DNA of 9,872 bases from Flavobacteriales bacterium. GTDB lineage: Bacteria; Bacteroidota; Bacteroidia; Flavobacteriales; Flavobacteriaceae. The notes beneath the pieces were generated by a model. That model did no database searches, had not been told where the DNA came from, and saw only the letters and a list, made by a program, of their open reading frames with translations. The DNA lies in assembly GCA_027065935.1 (NCBI GenBank), contig JAMONI010000235.1, positions 1-9,872 on the forward strand. Reading direction: 5' to 3'. The position numbers and the translations under genes are program-made. Shown here in pieces: positions 1 to 6,048 of the stretch (position 1 is the stretch's first letter; the number at the start of each line of letters is the position of its first letter).

Positions 1-160
1 TGAGCCGAAGACTTTCATAAACTTGTTGCGGTATGACGGAAGGGGTTAACGATAAAATACGTTGTTTGGTTTTTCCGGTAAAAGATTTTTCGGCCACTTG
101 CAATAGCACGCGGTCGAATTCCAAGTCTTGCAACACCTTCGGATGAATAAATTTTTTCAA
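1..160 (-). CDS. mutS2: MutS2-type protein, N-terminal fragment (runs off the window)
   Basis: About 53 residues are visible, and the rest lies beyond position 1. The translation contains VLQDLEFDRVLLQVAEKS, then QRILSLTPSVIPQQVYESL. This resembles the N-terminus of MutS2 proteins, where a conserved 'L-x-F-x-x-V-L' helix is followed by 'G-K-x-x-x-L-x-P'. MutS2 is a MutS-related ATPase with a C-terminal Smr nuclease domain, linked to recombination control or ribosome rescue; none of those domains is visible here. The open frame extends upstream to a stop at 217-215 but has no ATG. I chose TTG at 160 because it puts about nine residues before LQDL, as I recall for flavobacterial homologues; GTG at 136 is an alternative. 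An ATG at 221 lies one frame away (see findings). The gene sits downstream of the terminator at 283-332, so it is probably a separate transcription unit. Family recognition is from memory of a short segment. Confidence 0.55.
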   Translation of the reverse strand, partial: MKKFIHPKVLQDLEFDRVLLQVAEKSFTGKTKQRILSLTPSVIPQQVYESLRL

Positions 161-177
161 GCCTTGCAACCTTTGTT

Positions 178-185
178 CAAAGATA
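178..185 (-). promoter_or_regulatory. Possible -7 element for the mutS2-like gene
   Basis: The minus strand reads TATCTTTG, matching the Bacteroidota -7 consensus TAnnTTTG. Transcription would start near 172, giving a leader of roughly 12 nt before the TTG at 160. No TTG-type -33 element is seen at the right distance, and the match lies inside the open frame. If translation really starts at the ATG at 221, this match is coincidental. Confidence 0.2.
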
Positions 186-282
186 CGGTTATTTGGGGTT
201 TCGATTTGATTTACTTATCATTTTTTGTGTTTAATAAGCGAATACTGATGCAGGACTTAAGGCTATCGGGGTATTTTGGGAT

Positions 283-332
283 AAAGAAAAAAGAGTTGCC
301 TTTCTAAATGATAAACGATTGAAAGACAACTC
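283..332 (-). terminator. Rho-independent terminator closing the araC/receptor unit
   Basis: On the minus strand an 12-position stem (11 paired, one C-A mismatch) is formed by bases 332-321 and 304-293, with a 16-nt loop. It is followed directly by TTTTTTCTTT at 292-283. The stem begins 27 nt past the stop codon of the small membrane-protein gene at 360. The T-run is on one side only, so it should act on leftward transcription. It separates the regulator/receptor genes from the mutS2-like gene. The remaining bases of the 222-359 gap hold nothing else I can recognise. Confidence 0.85.
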
Positions 333-359
333 GAAATAAATATATCAGCCGGAAATTTT

Positions 360-782
360 CTATGATTCTTCGGTTCGTGTATTTTCGTCGATGTTTTCCA
401 GCTTAAAGTATATGAGCATTCGCAATGAAATCATTTCTTTAAAAAAGGATAAAATAATGGGCATAAAGTATGCCGTTAAAAGCACGAAAATAAATTTACC
501 GATGATTTCGCCGGGCGGAAAACCTTTGAAAAACAAACTGATTATTAGTGAAATGCCCAACGGATAACTTAAAAAAATCAAGCTGTTAAAGAATAATCCG
601 AGCCATGCGAGTACTTTCATTTCCGACGAGGCAAACCGGCGGTTCAAATTTTTCGGGTCGTATTGGCGGGCGAGGTATTCCGTTGCGCCCAACCAAATGT
701 TCAGCGGTAAACTAATCAGCGTGTAAAACGCCAGTCCGAACAATGAAGTGAATAATGCTTGCAATAATTTTTTTCGGTTCAT
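360..782 (-). CDS. Small membrane protein of unknown function
   Basis: A 140-residue protein I do not recognise. It has a short basic start (MNRKK) and three or four hydrophobic stretches: about residues 9-33, 56-85 (long enough for a hairpin of two) and 94-115. Between the first two lies a polar, positively charged segment (about 38-55), and the C-terminus is acidic (DENTRTEES). There is no lipobox, no clear signal cleavage site, and no Cys or His clusters suggesting metal binding. The ATG at 782 is 18 nt after the receptor stop codon, with an AT-rich leader and no Shine-Dalgarno sequence, so it is probably co-transcribed with the receptor. It is the last gene before the terminator at 283-332. 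A role accompanying the receptor (inner-membrane helper or transporter part) is only an inference from position. Confidence 0.75.
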   Translation of the reverse strand: MNRKKLLQALFTSLFGLAFYTLISLPLNIWLGATEYLARQYDPKNLNRRFASSEMKVLAWLGLFFNSLIFLSYPLGISLIISLFFKGFPPGEIIGKFIFVLLTAYFMPIILSFFKEMISLRMLIYFKLENIDENTRTEES

Positions 783-800
783 AACGATTAATTTTAGGGT

Positions 801-3179
801 TCAGAATTCAATGATGATGCCCAGGTTAGGACGTAGTCCGAAACCTTCGGGTTCGGCGTATTTTAATTTATAAGCTTGCGGGTTGTCGGGGTCGGTTTGA
901 GGTTGGTGATTGTCGTCTCGGTCTAAAATCAGATTGGGAGGTATGCCTCCGATGTGGTCGTACACGTTTTGTATGTCGGCGAATAAGTTGAGATTCCATT
1001 TTCCGAAATAGAATTTTTTGTCCACCCGCACATCCAATTGATGGTAAGCATTGGTTCGTAAAGCGTTTAATTGCGAATAATCGAGGATGCCGCGGTTGTG
1101 TGTATCCCAATTTTGTTTTAATGCGGATGCTTGTTCGTCGTAGGGCGTGTAAGGAGTTCCACCGTAGAAAACCCATTTGGCGCCTATTTCCCAGTTGCGG
1201 GGAAAAATTTTTCCTATGCTTGCACTCAGGATATGTCCGTAATCCCACGACGAAGGGTTATAATCGTCGTTGCCATTGGTAAATTCGCTTTTTACGAAGG
1301 TATAGGAAAGCATGCCGTAAAAACCTTTGTAGAGTTTTTGTTGATACATTAACTCCAAGCCGTAACTTCTGCCTTGAGAGCCGGAGTTCAGCGGTTCGGC
1401 ACCGTAAACGCCGAATCCCGCTCCTTTATTGGCTAAGGATATGGAGTCACGCAGGGAGAAAGGATAATGTTTGTATTGCTTTAAAAAACCTTCGAGTGTG
1501 ACGGCCGAATTAAATCCGGTGTTGTATTCCAAGCCGATGATGTAATGGGTGGCCCGGATGGGTTTGATGCCGTTTTCTTTGTTTACGGGTTTTCCGTTTT
1601 CCGTATATGCCAGCGCGGTCATGGGCGGATCTTGGTAGTAAACGCTCGTGTTGGCGTTTAGTGACCATTGATTATTTAAGGCGTATGAAACGGACAAACG
1701 GGGCGACAGTTGTTCGAGCGGGTTGGAAAAATTGCCGGAATAATTACCGAAATCGGTCCGTATGCCTGCGGCAATGTCCAGGCGGCGGTTCAAGAAGGAT
1801 CTGTCGGCGTTGATGTATAATCCCCATTTTATAAACCCGAGTTCGGTTTTAAAATTCACGGGGTGTATGCCGGTTGCGTTCACTGCGAAGGAATGGTTTT
1901 CCGTATTTTGAGTTTGATGTTTGAAACTTCCGCCGAATCCGATATGTATTTTGCCCGAACGGAATTCGGCACGTACGGCAATATGGTTAACGGCTTCTTC
2001 CGAAAAGTAGTCCAATAGTTTTATTTGGCTTTCGTCATTGTTTTTATGTTTGGTAATGTCGTTGATTAAAGCATTGCGGGAGATGATAATGTCGGTACGG
2101 CCGTTTTTCCCAAAAGAAGTCCATTTTATTCCGGCGGTGTAGGTGCTTTGTTTGATACGGCGTACACGTTCTAAGGTGTATAAATTTTCGTCGGTTTTTT
2201 CTACGTCGGTATTGTAATTCAAATCGTCGATGGCCATAAGTCCGAACAATTCGATACGGTTATTGTTATTGATTTTTGTAACGGATTTAAACAATGCATC
2301 GGAAAATTTGGGAATAACCGGACGGTTAGGAAAGATTATATCGAAATTGGCTTGACGGACGCTTGCGATAAAGCCGGTATGTTTGCCTATGGGTCCGTTG
2401 GCATTGATGCCGCGCTGCAAAACCCCCAGGTTCATTTGCAGGTCGAGCCGGTCGGGGTTGCCTTCTTTGAGTTGAATGTCGAAAACCGAACTTAAGGCGT
2501 TGTCTGCATAAGAAGGAAAAGCGCCCGTTATAAGGTTCAGTTCTTTGAGTTGGTTGGCATCGAGGATGCCCCACACCCCGCCCGAAGCGCCTTGGGTGGT
2601 AAAGTGATTGATGGCATAGACTTCGAATCCGTCCACGTAAAACCGGTTTTCCGACGGTCCGCCTCCTCTGATAATCATGTCGTTCCGGTTGGAAGCCGGC
2701 GCCGATGCCACTCCCGGTAAGGTTTGTACCACACGAGAAATATCTCTTCCCCCTCCGGGTGAACGAATGATTTCGGTAGCGTTCAATCGCCTGAGCGATA
2801 CGGGTGTTTCTTTGGGTTTGGAAAACAAGCCGGTTTGAATCACTACTTGTTCCAAGGCTTCGGGTGCGGGCTTCAGACCGACATTAATTACGGAGGGCTT
2901 GGAATTAAAAACTTGAATTTCATAAACCGTTCGGGTTTCATAGCCGAGATATGAAAAACGGACATTGTAAAATCCGGGTTTTAAGTGATCGATTACAAAA
3001 TTCCCTTCTTCGTCGGTCGAGGTGCCCGTTTCGGTTTCGGGAATCACCACATTAACATAAGGAAGCCCTTCATTGTTTGACGCATCAAATACGCGTCCTT
3101 TGATAACTCCTTGCTGTGCTTGCAAGACCCATAAGGACCACAAGGTCCATAAGACGGAAAACAAAATTTTTCGTTTCAT
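801..3179 (-). CDS. TonB-dependent outer-membrane receptor
   Basis: A 792-residue outer-membrane receptor that would import a substrate using TonB energy. Residues 1-21 are a Trp-rich signal peptide ending LQA. Residues 24-107 form a carboxypeptidase-regulatory-like beta domain (GVIKGRVFD, TDEEGNF, LGYETR) typical of Bacteroidota receptors. Residues 125-240 are the plug, including RDISRVVQTLPGV and IIRGGGPSENRFYVDG. Residues 245-792 are the beta-barrel, with a late QLDVRVDKKF strand and a terminal Phe, as outer-membrane barrels usually have. Length is normal for the family and no frame break is seen. No SusD-like gene accompanies it, which argues against a polysaccharide (SusC) role, and there is no N-terminal signalling (STN) domain. 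The araC-type gene lies 71 nt upstream, and a -7 element plus a 21-bp-period direct repeat lie in and around that gap. The PchR-like character of the regulator suggests a siderophore or other metal chelate as substrate; the sequence does not prove this. Confidence 0.93.
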   Translation of the reverse strand: MKRKILFSVLWTLWSLWVLQAQQGVIKGRVFDASNNEGLPYVNVVIPETETGTSTDEEGNFVIDHLKPGFYNVRFSYLGYETRTVYEIQVFNSKPSVINVGLKPAPEALEQVVIQTGLFSKPKETPVSLRRLNATEIIRSPGGGRDISRVVQTLPGVASAPASNRNDMIIRGGGPSENRFYVDGFEVYAINHFTTQGASGGVWGILDANQLKELNLITGAFPSYADNALSSVFDIQLKEGNPDRLDLQMNLGVLQRGINANGPIGKHTGFIASVRQANFDIIFPNRPVIPKFSDALFKSVTKINNNNRIELFGLMAIDDLNYNTDVEKTDENLYTLERVRRIKQSTYTAGIKWTSFGKNGRTDIIISRNALINDITKHKNNDESQIKLLDYFSEEAVNHIAVRAEFRSGKIHIGFGGSFKHQTQNTENHSFAVNATGIHPVNFKTELGFIKWGLYINADRSFLNRRLDIAAGIRTDFGNYSGNFSNPLEQLSPRLSVSYALNNQWSLNANTSVYYQDPPMTALAYTENGKPVNKENGIKPIRATHYIIGLEYNTGFNSAVTLEGFLKQYKHYPFSLRDSISLANKGAGFGVYGAEPLNSGSQGRSYGLELMYQQKLYKGFYGMLSYTFVKSEFTNGNDDYNPSSWDYGHILSASIGKIFPRNWEIGAKWVFYGGTPYTPYDEQASALKQNWDTHNRGILDYSQLNALRTNAYHQLDVRVDKKFYFGKWNLNLFADIQNVYDHIGGIPPNLILDRDDNHQPQTDPDNPQAYKLKYAEPEGFGLRPNLGIIIEF

Positions 3180-3207
3180 CGGTTTGAGATTTGCTGTTAT
3201 ACACGAG

Positions 3208-3215
3208 CAAATCTA
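3208..3215 (-). promoter_or_regulatory. -7 promoter element of the receptor gene
   Basis: The minus strand reads TAGATTTG, a full match to the Bacteroidota TAnnTTTG -7 element. It lies 28 nt upstream of the receptor ATG at 3179, so the leader would be about 20-25 nt. There is no TTG-type -33 box at the expected distance; the proximal copy of the direct repeat (3235-3252) lies there instead, suggesting a promoter that needs an activator. Confidence 0.6.
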
Positions 3216-3234
3216 CGCACCGGACTTCTGACGC

Positions 3235-3273
3235 TTTTATCCGAAAGGGATTATTTTTTATTCGAGAGGGATT
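3235..3273 (-). promoter_or_regulatory. Candidate AraC-type operator: 18-bp direct repeat, 21-bp period
   Basis: On the plus strand TTTTATCCGAAAGGGATT (3235-3252) is repeated as TTTTATTCGAGAGGGATT (3256-3273), 16 of 18 identical, with a 3-bp spacer. The 21-bp period is two helical turns, so both copies face the same side of DNA, like the I1/I2 half-sites of the E. coli araBAD promoter. The proximal copy ends 19 bp upstream of the -7 element at 3208-3215 and so lies over the -33 region, as expected for an activator touching sigma. The distal copy lies in the last codons of the araC-type gene. Binding by the neighbouring regulator is an inference. Confidence 0.55.
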
Positions 3274-4126
3274 TTTTGGCGATTTCGCTCGGGCGGTAAC
3301 CGAAAATTTTATAAAAAGCATTGGAAAACGAGCCGATACTTTCGTAACCCACATACCAAGCGGCCTCCTGAACGGTAAAATCCTTGTTTTCGAGCAATTC
3401 AAATGCTTTTTCCATTCGTTTTTGTTGTAGATATTTATAAACGGGCAAGCCGAACAATTGCTTAAAACCGTTTTTTAATTTAAATGTATTGAGTCCGGTC
3501 AACCGGGCTAAATGATTTAGGGAGGGAGGAGAATCGAGCTTATCAAGAAGCAATTCTCGTGCGTGATATAATTTGTCCCGGTCGGGGGGAGCTATTTTTT
3601 CCGAACCGCGTTCTACGGATTTCAGATAGGCGAATATCAGCTCGACAATTTTACTTTCCAAATAAAGTTTTTCCAACGTTCCGTTATATGAATGAGAGAA
3701 AAAACGGTCGATAACGAGCTGAACGGACGGGGTAATATGAAAACTCCGGTCAAGTTTTATATAACTTTCTTTACGATGTAAAACCGGCTTGAAATAATTC
3801 CTCAAAATGCGATCGTCTTCAATAATGCTTTTCCATTTGTTTTTCGGAAAGAAGAGCGTAACTTTTTGAACGGCTTTTTTGGGGGAGATGTATTGGGTTA
3901 CCGGAAGGTTTTCATCACAATAAAACACCGAAATGCGCCCGGATTTTTTAAATTCCTTTACTTTGTTTCTTCCTTCACCTACTTCAACCTGCACTTCGCC
4001 CGAACCGTAAAATACAAGACCTATACCCGAAACGATTGTTGCCGAGCGCTGTTTTTTAGGGGAAGCGGGACGGTAATTGTCCAAAATCAAAACGTAATCG
4101 TTGATATGAAACAGTTTATTTTGCAT
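3251..4126 (-). CDS. AraC-family transcription regulator, PchR-like
   Basis: A 291-residue regulator. Residues 1-130 look like a mostly beta sensor domain (ATIVSGIGLVFYGSGEVQVEV). Residues 185-287 are the AraC DNA-binding domain with two helix-turn-helix units: about 202-222 (LNHLARLTGLNTFKLKNGFK) and 251-275 (TVQEAAWYVGYESIGSFSNAF), then FGYRPSE, the usual AraC end motif. The 'GLN-x-FKLK-x-GFK' form of the first unit resembles PchR, the pyochelin-responsive regulator of Pseudomonas, and related siderophore-responsive proteins in Bacteroidota. I start it at the ATG at 4126; a longer reading from TTG at 4141 adds five unlikely residues (IFFT). It has its own promoter (-7 at 4176-4183) and lies just upstream of the receptor gene, its likely target. 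The ligand is unknown: iron chelate, copper chelate or another effector all remain possible. Confidence 0.9.
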   Translation of the reverse strand: MQNKLFHINDYVLILDNYRPASPKKQRSATIVSGIGLVFYGSGEVQVEVGEGRNKVKEFKKSGRISVFYCDENLPVTQYISPKKAVQKVTLFFPKNKWKSIIEDDRILRNYFKPVLHRKESYIKLDRSFHITPSVQLVIDRFFSHSYNGTLEKLYLESKIVELIFAYLKSVERGSEKIAPPDRDKLYHARELLLDKLDSPPSLNHLARLTGLNTFKLKNGFKQLFGLPVYKYLQQKRMEKAFELLENKDFTVQEAAWYVGYESIGSFSNAFYKIFGYRPSEIAKKSLSNKK

Positions 4127-4175
4127 CGTAAAAAAAATCAACGAAGCGCTCTGCTAACGCAGACAATAATTTATA

Positions 4176-4183
4176 CAAATATA
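4176..4183 (-). promoter_or_regulatory. -7 promoter element of the araC-type gene
   Basis: The minus strand reads TATATTTG, matching TAnnTTTG, 49 nt upstream of the ATG at 4126. The predicted leader of about 43 nt holds a small 5-bp hairpin (stem CTGC/GCAG plus a flanking T-A pair, 4150-4163). No well-placed -33 TTG is seen; a TTG lies only 9 nt upstream, too close. The rest of the 158-nt gap (4127-4284) is AT-rich and has no convincing terminator for the oxidase gene, so some readthrough from the copper operon is possible. Confidence 0.5.
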
Positions 4184-4284
4184 AGTATTTTTCAATTTTT
4201 TAATAAAATAAAAACCGGGCTTTCACAAAAACCTCTCCCTGTTTTCCTACGTTTTTCATTCAAACCGCACGTTTTCCGTTTTTT

Positions 4285-6009
4285 CTATTGAATTATGAAA
4301 GACTTGGTAATGACGGATTTTCCGGTGTAAATTTTAACGATATACGTTCCTTCGGCCAGTTCGAACACGGGAAAGGAGTAGAGGTAATTTTGTTCGTTTT
4401 CGTGGATGTTATGATGATATACGATTTGGCCGCGTTGGTTCAAAACGGTGTAGGCCTTAATCAGATCCGATTTGTTTTTAAGTTGCACGGTTAAATATGT
4501 GTTCGATAGGACGGGATTGGGATAAATGAGCGCCGCTCCGGAAGTCATTTTGTCGATTTTTGTCGAAGTATCCACCACGGTGAATGCACCCATCATACCG
4601 CCGTCTTCATGATTGAGCATATGACAATGATACATGTATGGTATGGTGTCGTCGGCAAAGTCTTCGAACCGGGTAATGATTTTAATACTTCCTCCGCCGG
4701 GCGGCACAAGGTAGGTATCGTGCCATCCCCGGGCGTTGGGCGGTATTTGCGCACTTCCGTTGATACTTAAGATTTGAAAAGTAATGTCGTGAATATGAAA
4801 AGGGTGTGCAATGGCCGATTGGTTGGTGATGGTCCATACTTCAAGGTTGTTTAACGGAACGGTTACATTAATGACATTCATATCGAAGCTTACGCCGTTA
4901 ATGGTAAAATCACCGTTCAATTGGTTGAATCCCATAGTGACGGGGCTTAGCGTAAAGTTTCGGAATTCGTCCGCATCGGTTTCCTGTAGCGGAATAATAG
5001 GTTCGAAACTCGCCGGTATTCCGGTAACGGGTTGTGAGGTGGGCGCGGTAACGTTGAGTTGCAAGATGTTAAAGTCGTTGCCGTTCATCGGATTGGGATA
5101 GTAGTTATCAAGTGTCATATTGGGGTTCATTCCGGGTGCGGCGGCCCCGTAAATGCCATTTCCCAATTCGGAGGCGTAACTCATCAGATAAAGGGTTTGC
5201 CCTTGCATGTTATTCAGGTCGAGCAGGATTTCGGCTCTTTCGCCGGGTGACAACATTACACGGGTGAGCTGTTGCGGTGCTTCCAATAGTCCGCCGTCGG
5301 TGGCAATGAGATAAAAGGGCCTGTTGTTGGTCAAACCGAAGTTGAACACCCGTTGTGACGAACCGTTGAGTAAGCGCAAGCGCACGATTTGGGCCGGAAC
5401 GTCCAAGTAAGGGTCTATCGTGGCGTTGACCATAAGAACGTCGTCTTGATTGGAATGATGGACGATTTGATAATTATTGTCGAAGTCTTTGGTTTGCACG
5501 ATGATAGGAAAGTCATCAACGCCGTAAGTATGGGGCAATCCCGCATTTAGCTCGACGGAATCGTGGATAATGATCATCCCTGCAATGCCCTTGGAAACGT
5601 GTTCGTCGGTAAATTCGTCGAGGTGCGGATGATACCACATAGTGGATGCCCGGTTCATCACAAGAAAGCGCGGATTCCAAGTAGTGCCGGGGGCGATAAC
5701 GGTGTGGGGACCTCCGTCGTTGGCGGCCGATACGTGCATACCGTGCCAATGTAATGTGGTAGGTTGGCCCAGATGGTTTGTCACGCGGATATCCACCGAG
5801 TCGCCCGTGTTCATAATCAATGTAGGTCCCAAAATGTTTCCGTTGGCCCCCATGGTGGCCGTCATATGGCCCGGAAAAAATTCGTGTTGACCGTTTTGAA
5901 GGTTTAGTTGGAATTGAGGGCCTTGTAGCGTGGGCGGGATGTGCAACGGATTTTGTCCCGGCAGACGAAAAACAAACAGTATCAATATGTTCAACGCAAT
6001 AATTCTCAT
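4285..6009 (-). CDS. Secreted multicopper oxidase with T9SS sorting domain
   Basis: A 574-residue laccase/CueO-type oxidase that would oxidise Cu(I), Fe(II) or phenols, passing electrons to O2. All four copper-ligand motifs are present: HWHG (87-90), HPH (127-129), HPFHIH (402-407) and HCHMLNHEDGGM (461-472), giving the type 1 Cys462, His467 and axial Met472. Residues 1-19 are a Sec-type signal peptide; there is no twin-arginine motif, unlike E. coli CueO. Residues about 494-574 form a C-terminal T9SS sorting domain (YPNPV at 496-500, then GTYIVKIY, then KSFIIQ), so the enzyme should leave the periplasm for the surface or medium. I start at the ATG at 6009; a longer frame from TTG at 6033 only adds a charged stretch before a good signal peptide. 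It follows the adaptor gene by 39 nt and is the last gene of the copper operon. The Met-rich insert of CueO is absent, so substrate is uncertain; copper is favoured by context. Confidence 0.93.
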   Translation of the reverse strand: MRIIALNILILFVFRLPGQNPLHIPPTLQGPQFQLNLQNGQHEFFPGHMTATMGANGNILGPTLIMNTGDSVDIRVTNHLGQPTTLHWHGMHVSAANDGGPHTVIAPGTTWNPRFLVMNRASTMWYHPHLDEFTDEHVSKGIAGMIIIHDSVELNAGLPHTYGVDDFPIIVQTKDFDNNYQIVHHSNQDDVLMVNATIDPYLDVPAQIVRLRLLNGSSQRVFNFGLTNNRPFYLIATDGGLLEAPQQLTRVMLSPGERAEILLDLNNMQGQTLYLMSYASELGNGIYGAAAPGMNPNMTLDNYYPNPMNGNDFNILQLNVTAPTSQPVTGIPASFEPIIPLQETDADEFRNFTLSPVTMGFNQLNGDFTINGVSFDMNVINVTVPLNNLEVWTITNQSAIAHPFHIHDITFQILSINGSAQIPPNARGWHDTYLVPPGGGSIKIITRFEDFADDTIPYMYHCHMLNHEDGGMMGAFTVVDTSTKIDKMTSGAALIYPNPVLSNTYLTVQLKNKSDLIKAYTVLNQRGQIVYHHNIHENEQNYLYSFPVFELAEGTYIVKIYTGKSVITKSFIIQ

Positions 6010-6048
6010 AATTTTTCTGTTTTTAACAGGCAATATATGTAATTTTTA

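Noticed and set aside
121..178. CTTGCAAC occurring twice (about 128 and 163) as a regulatory repeat
   Set aside because: Short, inside the coding frame, and with no match elsewhere or spacing logic.
868..1248. Minus-strand open frame of 126 codons inside the receptor gene
   Set aside because: It is a shifted frame within the continuous, domain-consistent receptor reading frame; its product is Arg/His/Pro-rich and unlike a folded protein.
4127..4141. TTG at 4141 as start of the araC-type gene
   Set aside because: It adds only IFFT before a normal ATG at 4126, and the AT-rich leader plus -7 element fit the ATG better.
4150..4163. Hairpin with CTGC/GCAG arms in the araC leader, considered as terminator or riboswitch
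   Set aside because: Only a 5-bp stem, not followed by a T-run and too small for a known riboswitch.
4201..4284. Terminator for the multicopper oxidase gene
   Set aside because: T-rich stretches exist, but no stem of useful length precedes them; the best pairing is five A-T-rich base pairs.
6010..6033. TTG at 6033 as start of the multicopper oxidase
   Set aside because: It would put a charged extension before a well-formed signal peptide that begins at the ATG at 6009.
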